A stretch of DNA of 64,000 nucleotides from Cohnella kolymensis (GTDB lineage Bacteria > Bacillota > Bacilli > Paenibacillales > Paenibacillaceae): assembly GCF_000829465.1 (NCBI RefSeq), contig NZ_JXAL01000022.1, positions 1 to 64,000 of the forward strand, read 5' to 3'. Within the stretch, counting starts at the first letter, position 1, and each line of letters opens with the position of its first letter. The position numbers and the translations under genes were made by a program. Under the pieces are notes generated by a model, which did not search any database, had not been told where the DNA came from, and saw only the letters and a program-made list of their open reading frames with translations. Positions 20,030 to 29,347 of this stretch are shown piece by piece.

Positions 20030-20764
20030 ATGGCATCACTAACGATGAAGGAAGCCGCCGATAAAGTGATGGTGGCGTTGGACAAACCCGACGCGGCATT
20101 GGCACTGGCGCTTGCGAGCGAACTGTACGGTACGGGCTGCTGGATGAAGGTCGGCATGGAGCTGTTTTACGCTGTGGGTCCTGCTATTGTGCGGGAATTA
20201 AAGGCTCGGGGTTTTCGGGTATTCTTGGATTTGAAAATGCATGATATTCCGAATACGGTTCGCGGAGGCGCGCGCAGCATCACCCGGCTTGGAGTGGACA
20301 TGTTCAATGTACACGCGGCGGGTGGAGCGGCCATGATGAGCGCGGCCGTCGAAGGAATACAGGAGGCTGCGGCTCATACGACGGCGGCGCCGATTGTCAT
20401 TGCCGTAACCCAATTGACGAGTACAAGCGAGCAGGTGCTCAACGAGGAAATCGGAATTGCCGGCAGCGTGGAAGACGCCGTTGTGCGCTATGCGCGATTT
20501 GCCCGGAAAGCGGGGCTTCACGGCGTGGTCGCCTCCCCTTTGGAGGTGGCTGCAATCAAGAGTGCGTGCGGTTCGGATTTCATCACGGTAACTCCGGGAA
20601 TTCGTCCGAGCGGCGCAGATGCGGGCGATCAAATCCGGATCACAACGCCAAGCGATGCGGTCAGAGGCGGCACGGATTACCTTGTCATCGGCCGACCGAT
20701 CACCGGGGCACCGAGACCGGCCGAGGCGCTGGAAAATATTTTGAAGGAGATGACCGAAGCATGA
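20030..20764 (+). CDS. pyrF: Orotidine 5'-phosphate decarboxylase
   Basis: 244 residues, group I OMP decarboxylase converting OMP to UMP. The catalytic cluster is in [13 protein letters not shown], with Lys and Asp as in the family, and the phosphate-binding end is [17 protein letters not shown] with IGRPIT further on. ATG at 20030 follows GGAAAGGGG; in-frame ATGs upstream (about 19949 and 20000) have no site. It overlaps pyrE by four bases. In Bacillus, pyrK and pyrD lie between carB and pyrF, but they are absent here. Confidence 0.95.
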   Translation: MASLTMKEAADKVMVALDKPDAALALALASELYGTGCWMKVGMELFYAVGPAIVRELKARGFRVFLDLKMHDIPNTVRGGARSITRLGVDMFNVHAAGGAAMMSAAVEGIQEAAAHTTAAPIVIAVTQLTSTSEQVLNEEIGIAGSVEDAVVRYARFARKAGLHGVVASPLEVAAIKSACGSDFITVTPGIRPSGADAGDQIRITTPSDAVRGGTDYLVIGRPITGAPRPAEALENILKEMTEA

Positions 20765-21408
20765 GTAAAGTGACATTGGAGCAATTACCGGCAGCGATCG
20801 CAGGAAATCTACTGGATATCGGAGCCGTAAGCTTGCGGCCGAACGAGCCTTTTACATGGACTTCCGGCATTATTTCGCCCATCTATTGCGATAACCGCTT
20901 GACGATGAGCTTCCCGGCCATCCGCGATTCGATTGCAGAAGGCTTCGCCGCCTTGATCCGCGCTCACTATCCCGACGCAGAAGTCATCGCCGGAACCGCC
21001 ACAGCGGGAATCCCGCATGCGGCTTGGGTTGCGCAGAAGCTGAATCTGCCCATGGCATACATCCGCGACAAGGCCAAAGGCCATGGCAAACAGAACCAGA
21101 TCGAAGGTCTGATCAAGCCCGGCCAGAAAGTCGTTGTCATCGAAGACCTCATTTCCACCGGAGGCAGCTCGCTTAAAGCAGCGTTGGCCGTAAGAGAAGC
21201 AGGCGCAGAAGTGCAGAGTGTGCTTGCCATTTTCACCTATCAATTCGCGAAAGCCGAGCAAGCATTCGAAGAAGCAGGCATTCCGCTGCGCACTTTGTCG
21301 AACTATACCGCATTGGTAGAAGAAGCCCGCCGCCGCGGCACAATCAGCGATCAAGACGTTACTCTTTTGCAAACCTGGAGAGAAAATCCCCAAGCCTTCG
21401 GCAAATAA
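20761..21408 (+). CDS. pyrE: Orotate phosphoribosyltransferase
   Basis: 215 residues. The PRPP motif [18 protein letters not shown] and the N-terminal segment [16 protein letters not shown] identify it. It joins orotate to PRPP to give OMP, the substrate of PyrF encoded just before it. It starts in the ATGA overlap with pyrF and is the last gene of the operon; a good terminator follows at 21454. Confidence 0.95.
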   Translation: MSKVTLEQLPAAIAGNLLDIGAVSLRPNEPFTWTSGIISPIYCDNRLTMSFPAIRDSIAEGFAALIRAHYPDAEVIAGTATAGIPHAAWVAQKLNLPMAYIRDKAKGHGKQNQIEGLIKPGQKVVVIEDLISTGGSSLKAALAVREAGAEVQSVLAIFTYQFAKAEQAFEEAGIPLRTLSNYTALVEEARRRGTISDQDVTLLQTWRENPQAFGK

Positions 21409-21453
21409 TGATCTGCACAAAGCCTGCAATCTGCGGGCTTCAACACCACGAAG

Positions 21454-21483
21454 GGCCGTTAGCATCAATGCTGGCGGCCTTTT
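21454..21483 (+). terminator. Terminator of the pyr operon
   Basis: GGCCGTTAGCA and TGCTGGCGGCC form an 11-pair stem (two T-G pairs) with loop TCAA, followed by four T. Confidence 0.8.
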
Positions 21484-21584
21484 GTAACGACGAGGAAGTA
21501 TATTGTGGCAAATCCATAAATATAAGGTAAGCCACCTGTTTATAGGTTAGAATGGAACGATGCAAACAAAGTGGGAGTTGTCAT

Positions 21585-22064
21585 ATGGCTAACAATGAAG
21601 TGATATTGACTCAAGAGGGTTTTGATAAATTACAGTCGGAGCTCGAGGAGCTTAAAACTACAAAACGAAAAGAAATTGCTGAACGGCTTAAAGTTGCAAT
21701 CAGCTATGGTGATTTAAAGGAAAATAGTGAATATCATTCGGCAAAGAATGATCAGTCGTTCATGGAAACGAGAATTAAGATCCTGCAGAATATGATCAAA
21801 AATGCTCGTGTAGTCAAGTCGCAGAGTTTAGACGTTACAACTGTTCAAGTGGGTTCTACAGTAATTCTCCATGATATAGAATTTGCCGAAAATGTGGAGT
21901 ATACAGTTGTAGGTCCAGCCGAGGCTGATGTGACGAGTAATAAGATATCGTACGAGAGCCCCTTGGGTAAAGTACTCCTGGGAAAAACAAAAGGCAAAAA
22001 TATCAGTGTAAACGCGCCTTCCGGAATAATTAAATACGAGCTGCTCGAAATAAAAATGCTGTAA
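21585..22064 (+). CDS. greA: Transcription elongation factor GreA
   Basis: 159 residues. The N-terminal antiparallel coiled coil includes KLQSELEELKTTKRKEIAER and the acidic tip YGDLKENSEYHSAKNDQ, which enters the RNA polymerase secondary channel and stimulates cleavage of backtracked RNA. The C-terminal FKBP-like domain follows (GSTVILHDIEFAENVEYTVV, then SPLGKVLLGKTKG). ATG at 21585 is chosen over an in-frame ATG at 21552. Codon use is clearly more AT-rich than in the pyr genes before it, which suggests a separate history or a second greA copy; this cannot be decided here. It stands alone, convergent with the opp operon. Confidence 0.92.
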   Translation: MANNEVILTQEGFDKLQSELEELKTTKRKEIAERLKVAISYGDLKENSEYHSAKNDQSFMETRIKILQNMIKNARVVKSQSLDVTTVQVGSTVILHDIEFAENVEYTVVGPAEADVTSNKISYESPLGKVLLGKTKGKNISVNAPSGIIKYELLEIKML

Positions 22065-22117
22065 CAACGCCATTTTGATTCAAGAAATAGTTATACTTGT
22101 CTGAGAAGGATTTGAAA

Positions 22118-23050
22118 TTATATCGCGCCTCCGGTCCAGGCTCTTATCTCCTCATCGGTTGCCAGGACGCTATGAGAATCGGAGATTTTCTGCTGAATGC
22201 CCTTGGTATAATCGACTCCGCTGGTTGCGTAATCATACGATATGGGTACCCGCTTCTTTTCTTTGATCGGATTGGCATGAGGGATTGCAGATAAAAGGGA
22301 CTTGGTATACGGATGGACCGGATGATCGAAAATTTCTTGGGTTGTACCCGTTTCAACCAAATTACCCAGATGGAGAACCCCGATACGGTCGGATATGTAC
22401 TTGACCATAGACAAATCATGCGCGATAAACAAAAAGGCGGTGTTGGTCTCTTCCTGGATATCCTTCATCAGATTGACCACCTGAGCCTGAATGGACACGT
22501 CGAGCGCGCTGATTGCTTCATCGGCAATAATCAGTTTAGGCTCCATAATCAGAGCCCGAGCAATGCCGATGCGCTGGCGCTGCCCTCCCGAGAATTGATG
22601 GGGGTAGCGGTTGGCGTGCTCCCGAGAAAGACCGACCTTGTTGAGAATCCGGTCAACCTTTTCCTTTCGTTCCTGCTTTGTTTTATATAACTTATGAATA
22701 TCCAATCCCTGTGCGATGATGTCGATGACCTTTTTCCGTGGATTCAGGCAGGCCATTGGGTCTTGAAAGATCATTTGCATTTTGGTACGAAGCAGAACCT
22801 GCTCCTTTGCCTTGAGTGGACCGGATATGTTCACGCCTTGAAAAGTAACTGTGCCTGAGGTTGGCTGGTACAAGCGAATGATCGATCTGCCGATCGTGGA
22901 CTTTCCACTCCCGGATTCGCCTACAAGCCCGTAGGTTTCTCCCTCGTGTATTTCAAAGGATACGCCGTCCACAGCTTTTACCGTAAATTTATTGCTCATT
23001 TTAAAATGCTGCTTTAAATTCGTAACTTTCAAGAGCGGAGTTGTTTCCAT
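22118..23050 (-). CDS. oppF: Oligopeptide ABC transporter ATP-binding protein (OppF-like)
   Basis: 310 residues. Walker A is [16 protein letters not shown], the ABC signature is HQFSGGQRQRIGIARAL, and Walker B is LIIADEAISALDVSIQ. The C-terminal oligopeptide/dipeptide extension (HPVHPYTKSLLSAIPHANP) is present. With OppD it forms the ATPase pair driving peptide import through OppB/OppC. The gene overlaps the end of oppD by 22 bases and has AGGAGG before its ATG. No clear terminator is visible in the 53 bases between it and greA, which ends facing it. Confidence 0.93.
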   Translation of the reverse strand: METTPLLKVTNLKQHFKMSNKFTVKAVDGVSFEIHEGETYGLVGESGSGKSTIGRSIIRLYQPTSGTVTFQGVNISGPLKAKEQVLLRTKMQMIFQDPMACLNPRKKVIDIIAQGLDIHKLYKTKQERKEKVDRILNKVGLSREHANRYPHQFSGGQRQRIGIARALIMEPKLIIADEAISALDVSIQAQVVNLMKDIQEETNTAFLFIAHDLSMVKYISDRIGVLHLGNLVETGTTQEIFDHPVHPYTKSLLSAIPHANPIKEKKRVPISYDYATSGVDYTKGIQQKISDSHSVLATDEEIRAWTGGAI

Positions 23051-24120
23051 GGGCTCCCCGCCTCCTTTACGACCTTGTCAATCCTTCGCCGCAGCGTTTC
23101 GGACATCTCCACCTTTGGCGCGTTTTCATGTAGCAGCCAAGTCGCCGCATAATGAGTGTCCGTGACTTTAAACATGGGCGGCTCCTGTTTGAAGTCAATC
23201 TTAAGCGCGTGGACATTCCTCGGTGCAAAAGCGTCTCCCTCAATCTTATGGAGCAGATTGGGCGGACTGCCGGGAATGGTATACAGCTTCTCGTTCTCTG
23301 AGTCGATGTCCGGCATGGAGGAAAGCAGCCCCCACGTATAGGGATGCTTAGGATCGTAGAATATCTCGTTGACCGTTCCCCGTTCCACAATTTTACCGGC
23401 ATACATCACGGCAACATAGTCGGCTACCTTGGCCACTACACCCAAATCATGCGTGATATAGATGACGGAAATATGGGTTTTCGCCTGAATTTCCTTAATT
23501 AGCTCCAAAATTTTAGCTTGAATGGTCACATCCAGAGCGGTAGTCGGCTCGTCGCATATCAGCACCTCCGGATCGCACGCCAGCATAATGGCAATGACGA
23601 CTCGCTGCCGCATCCCGCCGGATAGCTGGTGGGGATAATTCTTCATTCGCTTCTCCGGATCGGTGATACCGACCAGCCTCAGCAGCTCCAGGGCACGCTG
23701 ATAAGCCTCGGTACGCTTTTTCTTCAGTTGGTGGATGATCATACTTTCCATAATTTGTTTGCCTATGGTCATTGTGGGGTTGAGCGATGTCATCGGATCC
23801 TGAAAGACCATGGCAATTCGCCTGCCGTTTATCCGGGAACGCATTTCCTTCTTGGATAACTTCAGCAAATCTTCACTGACTTTTTCGCCATCGCGGTCAT
23901 AGTTAAAGATAATAGAGCCGGAATTGATTTTTTGATTTCCGCTCAGGATTCTCATAATCGCTTTTACGGTAACCGATTTGCCGCTTCCGGATTCCCCAAC
24001 GATGGCCAGGGTTTTACCCTTATACAAATCCAGATCCAAGCCTCGAATCGCATTCACCATGCCATTGGAAGTCTTAAAGGATATGGATAAATGTTGAATG
24101 GAAAGCACAGTTTCGCTCAT
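23029..24120 (-). CDS. oppD: Oligopeptide ABC transporter ATP-binding protein (OppD-like)
   Basis: 363 residues. Walker A is [16 protein letters not shown], the signature is [17 protein letters not shown], and Walker B is [16 protein letters not shown]. The family C-terminal region ([16 protein letters not shown], then [12 protein letters not shown]) follows. The usual C-terminal cysteine cluster for an Fe-S site in some OppD proteins is not apparent: the region reads [14 protein letters not shown], with Asn where Cys is common. ATG at 24120 has AGGAGGG upstream. It is part of the opp operon read leftward. Confidence 0.93.
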   Translation of the reverse strand: MSETVLSIQHLSISFKTSNGMVNAIRGLDLDLYKGKTLAIVGESGSGKSVTVKAIMRILSGNQKINSGSIIFNYDRDGEKVSEDLLKLSKKEMRSRINGRRIAMVFQDPMTSLNPTMTIGKQIMESMIIHQLKKKRTEAYQRALELLRLVGITDPEKRMKNYPHQLSGGMRQRVVIAIMLACDPEVLICDEPTTALDVTIQAKILELIKEIQAKTHISVIYITHDLGVVAKVADYVAVMYAGKIVERGTVNEIFYDPKHPYTWGLLSSMPDIDSENEKLYTIPGSPPNLLHKIEGDAFAPRNVHALKIDFKQEPPMFKVTDTHYAATWLLHENAPKVEMSETLRRRIDKVVKEAGSPWKQLRS

Positions 24121-24133
24121 CTTGAACGCCCTC

Positions 24134-25147
24134 CTACATTTCCTTCATTTTCGGGTCCAGCGCATCTCTGAGTCCATCGGCCAAGAGGTTGAAGCTAAGC
24201 ATCAACAGGGCGAGCACAACAACCGGCGCTGCGATCATATAGGGGTATATGGTCATGGATTTGAAGCCTTCGCTGATTAACGACCCTAGGGAAGCCATGG
24301 GCTGAGGAATGCCAAGACCGATAAAAGCGAGGAATGCCTCCGTAAAGATGGCGGTCGGGATCGAGAACATCGACATGATGATGATCTGTCCGAAAATATT
24401 AGGTAAGATGTCTTTGAAAATAATCGCGAAGTTGCCGGCGCCCAAGGTTTTGGAAGCCAGGACAAACTCTTGTTCCTTCAATTTAAGCATCTGCGCCCGG
24501 GCCACCCTGCTCATACCAATCCAGCCGGTTATCATCAAGGCAATCGTAATCGTCACTAGCCCCGGCTTGAGGATAACAATCAGCAAGGTCACAATGACCA
24601 GATTGGGAATACCGCTCAAAATTTCGATAAATCGTTGCATTGCGTTGTCTATCGAGTGGCCGTAATATCCGGAAACCAGGCCGTAAATCATACCGATCAG
24701 CATATCGATGGCTACTGCGATGGTAGCGATATAAAGAGAAATGCGCGTGCCCATCCAGGTGCGAGTCCACAAATCCCGGCCAAGCGTATCGGTCCCGAAA
24801 ATATAGTACACATCGTCAAGTCCCTTTTGCTCATAAGAGTTGATTCTATTGGCGACGCCATTGAAAATAAACGAGTTTTCAAAGCCTTCAATCCGAGGAG
24901 CCAGGCTTTTGTGCCTAATATTAACCGATTTATAAGTATGATCGCTCATCATCGGACCGACTATGGCAAATAAGGAAATGATCAAGATCATGATGAGACC
25001 GACTACAGCCCCTTTGTTGGATTTAAAACGAATAAACGCGTCCTTCCAATAGGATTGGCTAATATAATTGTGGTCGATTTGAACTCGCTCGCTATTGTCT
25101 GCCAATTCAAAGTCGCTGCGATCGAACGTCGGAGTCTTGTTACCCAT
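24134..25147 (-). CDS. oppC: Oligopeptide ABC transporter permease (OppC-like)
   Basis: 337 residues. After a cytoplasmic N-terminal stretch of about 45 residues come one membrane helix, a periplasmic-type loop of about 90 residues containing FGTDTLGRDLWTRTWMGTRI, and five further helices. The EAA loop for contact with the ATPases is around EFVLASKTLGAGNFAIIFKD. It forms the translocation pore with OppB. The ATG at 25147 sits six bases after AAGGGGG. It overlaps the end of oppB by eight bases. Confidence 0.92.
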   Translation of the reverse strand: MGNKTPTFDRSDFELADNSERVQIDHNYISQSYWKDAFIRFKSNKGAVVGLIMILIISLFAIVGPMMSDHTYKSVNIRHKSLAPRIEGFENSFIFNGVANRINSYEQKGLDDVYYIFGTDTLGRDLWTRTWMGTRISLYIATIAVAIDMLIGMIYGLVSGYYGHSIDNAMQRFIEILSGIPNLVIVTLLIVILKPGLVTITIALMITGWIGMSRVARAQMLKLKEQEFVLASKTLGAGNFAIIFKDILPNIFGQIIIMSMFSIPTAIFTEAFLAFIGLGIPQPMASLGSLISEGFKSMTIYPYMIAAPVVVLALLMLSFNLLADGLRDALDPKMKEM

Positions 25148-26090
25148 GCTTGTCCCCCTTAGCCAAACGGATTCTCGGATCAATAACCCCATACAGGACA
25201 TCGACTATTAGTGTGAGCGCAATAAACAAAATGCTGTAGATGAAGGCCACGGCTATAATGACGTTGTAATCGTTGACCTGGATGGCCATAACGAGAAGGC
25301 TGCCGATTCCCGGTATGGAGAAGATCTGCTCAATAACCAGACTTCCTGTCATCAAAGCGACCACCAGCGGCGCAAGCACGGTAATAATAGGAATTAACGT
25401 GTTGCGCAGCGCATGGACGAGAATCAATCTTGGCCTCTTTACCCCTTTGCTTTCCGACAACAGCATATAATCCGAGCCAAGCACTTCAATCATTTCGGAC
25501 CTGGCAAAACGAGCAACCGTGGCCAAGGTAAACATGGAGAGCGCTATGGTCGGCAATATTGTGGAGACAAACGGTTGTGAAGAGGCATATAGAATCGGAA
25601 ACCACCCTAGCTTTGAGGCGAAATAATAAGACAAAGCCAAAGCAAACACGTAGGATGGAAAGCTGACGCCGATAACGGAAATAAAGGTCGTCAGGCTGTC
25701 AACGAAGCTGTTGTGTTTTAAGGCAGCCACAATGCCCAGAATGAGTCCGATCAGCGTACCCAGCAGTATAGCCTGGATGCCTACCTGTATCGTAACCGGA
25801 AGACGAGCCTCCAGCATGGTGGATATCGGCATGTTCTTCTGGATGACATAAGAAACCCCGAAATCACCGCTCAGCATGGCCTTGATATAAAGGATAAAGC
25901 GGCTTAGAACCGGCTGATCCAATCCGTATTTGGCATCCAGTACCGCTCTTTGCGCCTTGGTTATCTTTTCATCGTTAAAAGGCGATCCTGGCATTAACTC
26001 AAGCATAAGAAACAGAATCAGCAAAATAACCAGGATGGTAACAGCCGCAAGTCCCAACCTCCTGAGCACATACTTGTTCAATACATTCAC
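25140..26090 (-). CDS. oppB: Oligopeptide ABC transporter permease (OppB-like)
   Basis: 316 residues, six membrane helices in the DppB/OppB pattern. The conserved N-terminus is YVLRRLGLAAVTILVILLIL, the loop holds QPVLSRFILYIKAMLSGDFG, and the EAA-type loop is SEMIEVLGSDYMLLSESKGV. The open frame begins at GTG 26090, but a TTG at 26081 is better spaced behind GAGAGGTG and could be the real start, which would remove three residues. It lies 108 bases downstream of oppA. Confidence 0.9.
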   Translation of the reverse strand: MNVLNKYVLRRLGLAAVTILVILLILFLMLELMPGSPFNDEKITKAQRAVLDAKYGLDQPVLSRFILYIKAMLSGDFGVSYVIQKNMPISTMLEARLPVTIQVGIQAILLGTLIGLILGIVAALKHNSFVDSLTTFISVIGVSFPSYVFALALSYYFASKLGWFPILYASSQPFVSTILPTIALSMFTLATVARFARSEMIEVLGSDYMLLSESKGVKRPRLILVHALRNTLIPIITVLAPLVVALMTGSLVIEQIFSIPGIGSLLVMAIQVNDYNVIIAVAFIYSILFIALTLIVDVLYGVIDPRIRLAKGDKHG

Positions 26091-26197
26091 CTCTCAAAAT
26101 ACCGGATTACAGCCGCAGAAAGTCCGCGCACTATAATCCGGCTGCAGTGGTATCCGTATAAGCTGCCGATCAATTAATAAAGAGGCCTGCCTGCATT

Positions 26198-27863
26198 TTA
26201 CTTTTTGTCGGCATTCTTGTAGAAGATGTTAACTCCTACGGAATGGAACTCAATACCCGTTACCTCAGGCTTGATGAGTACCGCATTCCCTTGCTGATAG
26301 ATCGGGAAAATGACCGCTTGGTCCATGACGATTTTTTCTGCCTTTTTCAAGGCTTCCCATCTTTCTTCCGGCTTGCTTGCAAGATCACCTTTGCTGGCGC
26401 TATTGACCAAATCGTCATACTCTTTGCTTTCCCATAAGCCATAGTTGTTCGGGCTGCCGATCGTCCACATGTCCAGATAAGTCATCGGGTCGGCATAGTC
26501 GGGCCCAACGGGTAAGTCCAACTTGGTAATTACCTTCCTGCATCAGCTCGACGCGGTTCTTCTTGGGCTGTGACTTGAGTTCAAAGCTGACACCCGGCAG
26601 GGTGCCTTCGATTTCAGATTGAATAAACTGCGCGACATTGGTTGCGGATTCCGTATCTTCGAACAGGAGTTCAAGCTTGATCGAGTCAATGCCAAGTTCT
26701 TTCTTTGCCGTTTCCCAATATTTCAGTGCCGCGGCTTTGTCGGTTGAAGGATAGGTACCGGCAGTTTCCCGATAATCTTTACCGTCCGGACCGGTTGCAA
26801 GAAGCGTAGGAACGGCGAAATCGGCTACGATCGCGCCATCCTTCAGAATATCGTCAACGATGGCTTTTTTGTCATAGGCCAACGACAATGCCTTGCGCAG
26901 GTTCAGATTCTCTAAGCCGGGAACCTTCTGATTGGGAGACAGATACCAAAGGTAACCGGCCATGATATTCTGATAATCCTGGCTTTGCTGATAGTTGACA
27001 ATCTGTTCCCCGGAGAGCTTCACATAGTCGAGATCGCCTTTCTCATAAGCCAGAATCGATTGCTGGGTGTCTTTGATAACCTGATAGTTCAGGCCATCCA
27101 CTTTTATTTTGCCGGCGTCGAAATAATCCGGGTTTTTCTCAAGATAGAAGGTAGTTCCACCAACATCCCAGGTTTTCATTTTGAAAGGACCATTGGCCAG
27201 CAGCGCGTCGGCTGTCAGAGCGTATTCGGTGCCTTTTTCCTTATAGAAGGCTTCGTTAATAGGATAGAAAGGGGGGAAGGACATCAACGAGTTGAAGAAA
27301 GGAATCGGACGGTCGAGCTCGACAACGAGCGTCTTATCATCAGTTGCTTTGACGCCCAATTCATCGATGGTTTTTTCGCCGGCTACGATCGCATCGGCGT
27401 TTGTAACCCCGGCCACGCCCATAATGAAACTGTACTCGCTTGCGGTTTCGGGGTTGACCAGACGCTTCCAGGCAAATTCAAAATCCTTGGCTGATACAGG
27501 GGTTCCGTTGGACCACTTGGCATCGCGAATGGTAAAAGTGTACTTTAAGCCATCGGCGCTCATATCAACCTTCTCAGCCATGGCCAATTGAGCCACACCA
27601 GCGGCGTCAATCGTATACAACCCTTCCATGGTCGCGGCAATGACCTCGAACGACAAGCCGTCGGTTGCAATGGCGGAGTCCATGGAGGCTAGCTCGACAT
27701 CCTTGCCAAGGTTGATGACCTTCGCTTTGGCGGGACTGGGACTAGCTGACGGCGAATTGGTCGAAGCAGGCGCGGAAGCGGTTTCACTTGGCTTCGAACT
27801 GCTGCAGCCGACAAGCAATAAAATGACCGAGAAGATTGCTAAAGTATTCTTTACACTTCTCAA
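26198..27863 (-). CDS. oppA: Oligopeptide-binding lipoprotein (OppA-like; one frame break near 26502)
   Basis: About 555 residues, an SBP_bac_5 family peptide-binding lipoprotein. It has a type II signal with lipobox LLLVGCSSS, a Ser/Pro/Ala-rich linker, and the domain beginning INLGKDVELASMDSAIATDG, with typical RDAKWSNGTPVSAKDFEFAW and YLWYLSPNQKVPG. The frame breaks near 26502 in a G/C run: NYQVGLTRW should join GPDYADPMTYLDMWT, so one base is missing. Beyond it the conserved end continues to FYKNADKK. The start is TTG at 27863 with a G-rich site upstream. It is the first gene of the opp operon, directly behind a strong promoter. Processing by LspA is expected. The frame break is likely a sequencing error in a homopolymer. 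Confidence 0.88.
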
Positions 27864-27938
27864 AACTGTTTCCCCCCAGATAATATATTAAAAAGGTTAA
27901 AAATCCCGTACAAAAAAGGTTATTAACCATTTCCCATA

Positions 27939-27967
27939 ATTATACAAAGACGTTATTTTAACGTCAA
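27939..27967 (-). promoter_or_regulatory. Sigma-A promoter of the opp operon
   Basis: On the minus strand TTGACG (27967-27962), 17-base spacer, TATAAT (27944-27939). It is about 70 bases upstream of the oppA start. Confidence 0.9.
27949..27965. promoter_or_regulatory. Candidate operator between minus-35 and minus-10 of opp
   Basis: Perfect inverted repeat GACGTTA-TTT-TAACGTC lying inside the promoter spacer and touching the minus-35. A bound repressor would block polymerase. The regulator is unknown. Confidence 0.5.
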
Positions 27968-28185
27968 TCATACATATTTTATGGTTTAAATGGAAGTCTT
28001 TGTGGTTGGAGCGAATTGACTTCTGTTTTACCGTTTTATTAGCACTGTTATAAAACAAAAAATCCCCCGCTAGGCGATGGCACTTCAACCGGGACAAATG
28101 CCGGCAGAAACGGCAGCCTGTTCCGAGTAACATCATGATGACAATACACTCTGGAAGCCACGCAGGACTGCCTATTTTTATAAAG

Positions 28186-28203
28186 CTAACGGGTACGATA
28201 AAG
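28186..28203 (+). repeat. R2 repeat, copy 1 (start sequence only)
   Basis: CTAACGGGTACGATAAAG, the R2 start sequence, preceded by CTGCCTATTTTTATAAAG, which looks like the end of another R2 unit. The rest of 27968-28325 holds no gene I can support; 28080-28140 is GC-rich sequence of unknown origin. Confidence 0.65.
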
Positions 28204-28325
28204 GAAATTGGACGTTGTTCAAGAGCGTTGACTTCACTTTTAGGATAAGCCTTTATTTGGTGGTATAATGGAGTGACTCAGCAGCTTATGAATAAATCTG
28301 CTGAGCATAGAAAGGTTGAAGACTT

Positions 28326-28571
28326 ATGCCTGTATTGCCCGTATTTCAAGACTGGAACCAGAAAGTGAAGAAAACCTTTAACGCAACCAGTAATGAATTG
28401 GTTTTGACGGTTAAAGAGGCGGGAGACTCATTAGGTCTTTCTAAGGATGAAATGAAAATATTTGTGAATAAAAACAGTTTGACCAAAGTCCCCATCATGA
28501 GAAGTACGAATAGGTACTTGTTGTTGAAAACTGAAATAGATGATGTCGTGGCCTATACTTCGCAGGCATGA
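28326..28571 (+). CDS. Small hypothetical protein, possibly DNA-binding
   Basis: 81 residues, not recognised. The C-terminal two thirds (LTVKEAGDSLGLSKDEMKIF, then RSTNRYLLLKTEIDDVVAYT) look like an excisionase- or MerR-type helix-turn-helix followed by a wing, as in short DNA-binding proteins, but the match is by eye only. The start ATG has GAAAGG about ten bases upstream. A strong terminator follows the stop immediately. It could also be a stand-alone remnant of a longer regulator. It is the first gene of the R2-rich accessory region. Confidence 0.55.
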   Translation: MPVLPVFQDWNQKVKKTFNATSNELVLTVKEAGDSLGLSKDEMKIFVNKNSLTKVPIMRSTNRYLLLKTEIDDVVAYTSQA

Positions 28572-28574
28572 ACA

Positions 28575-28598
28575 AGACACCAAGAGGTGTCTTTTTTT
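28575..28598 (+). terminator. Rho-independent terminator
   Basis: AGACACC and GGTGTCT with loop AAGA, then seven T. Confidence 0.88.
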
Positions 28599-28660
28599 CT
28601 ATGAAAAAGCTTATAGTGAGCGCTTCTAGGTTTCACTTTATGAGGAGGGAAGATATACAT

Positions 28661-29014
28661 ATGAAGCGTATCATCATCATTTTGTGTGTACTCACGATTA
28701 TTACTGCCTGTTCTGGAAAAGGCGGATTAATATCTAATGGATCTGAGTCCTCCTCTAGTTATCCAAGTGCGGTTGCTTGGAACAATACGCTCTATGGTCT
28801 TTCCATAGCAGAAGTACCCGTCAAAGATGTAGGCAAAGAACTCGGAAGGATTGATCGTGTTCAATCTCCAATGCCGCTCAATAACGGAGAGTCAAATGAC
28901 AAACCAGTGGGAACAACACTATTTGAAATAATAGGGAAAAGCACTCAAGAAGAGATTGCAATTAAAGTTGGAGACGTTTTTTTTAGTGCATCAAAACTTG
29001 GTCCGCTGAAATAA
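28661..29014 (+). CDS. Hypothetical lipoprotein
   Basis: 117 residues. The signal peptide MKRIIIILCVLTIITACSG has a lipobox with Cys at position 17, so the mature part (about 100 residues) should be anchored on the outer face of the membrane. The body (NNTLYGLSIAEVPVKDVGKE, then GRIDRVQ, GTTLFEIIGKSTQEEIAIKV) is of no family I recognise, although the pattern suggests a small beta-rich domain of the type found in uncharacterised Paenibacillus/Bacillus lipoproteins. The ribosome site AGGAGGG is very good. R2 copy 2 starts 21 bases after the stop and supplies its terminator-like hairpin. Confidence 0.75.
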   Translation: MKRIIIILCVLTIITACSGKGGLISNGSESSSSYPSAVAWNNTLYGLSIAEVPVKDVGKELGRIDRVQSPMPLNNGESNDKPVGTTLFEIIGKSTQEEIAIKVGDVFFSASKLGPLK

Positions 29015-29035
29015 CTTGCTTATCGTGTCCCTAAA

Positions 29036-29107
29036 CTAAAGTGGGAACGATAGTGGAATAAGCCGCTGATTCAGCGGCCTTTTTGCTTTTGCAGCTACCG
29101 GGCAGTT
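29036..29107 (+). repeat. R2 repeat, copy 2, with terminator-like hairpin
   Basis: Begins CTAAAGTGGGAACGATAG and then TGGAATA, followed by the hairpin CCGCTGA/TCAGCGG with five T, and ends TTGCAGCTACCGGGCA. This shows the full R2 layout: start sequence, hairpin, T-tract, and a CAGCTA end that resembles the start of another unit. Confidence 0.75.
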
Positions 29108-29177
29108 ATGAGTAATAAAGGAAAAGGTAAGAGGATTAGCGAAATTAGGGTTTATTATCATTTGGGGAGGGCGCTAG

Positions 29178-29276
29178 ATGAATCCGGGTTGGAGAGACAT
29201 AATCATTGCTATTATGGACAGAGGAAATCCAGGCCCCTGCCCAGAGTGTGGTGAGAAGTGTGATGATCGGTTGTAA
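29178..29276 (+). CDS. Possible 32-residue CPxCG zinc-ribbon miniprotein
   Basis: Short reading frame beginning MNPGWRDIIIAIMDRG and ending with PCPECGEKCDD. The two cysteine pairs could bind one zinc. A GGGGAGGG ribosome site lies seven bases before the ATG. It is too short for confidence, and no family is recognised beyond the CPECG pattern. It sits between R2 copy 2 and the IS21 remnant. Confidence 0.35.
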   Translation: MNPGWRDIIIAIMDRGNPGPCPECGEKCDDRL

Positions 29277-29347
29277 AATCCTCAATATCATCGATTGAAA
29301 ATTCCCCACCAAAAGCCGACATTCTCTCCGAGAGGAGAGAGTCGAGA

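Noticed and set aside
27897..28136. 79-codon minus-strand frame with CRFCRHLSRLKC
   Set aside because: The cysteines hint at a transposase or zinc protein fragment, but the frame crosses the opp promoter and operator, and I cannot support a family.
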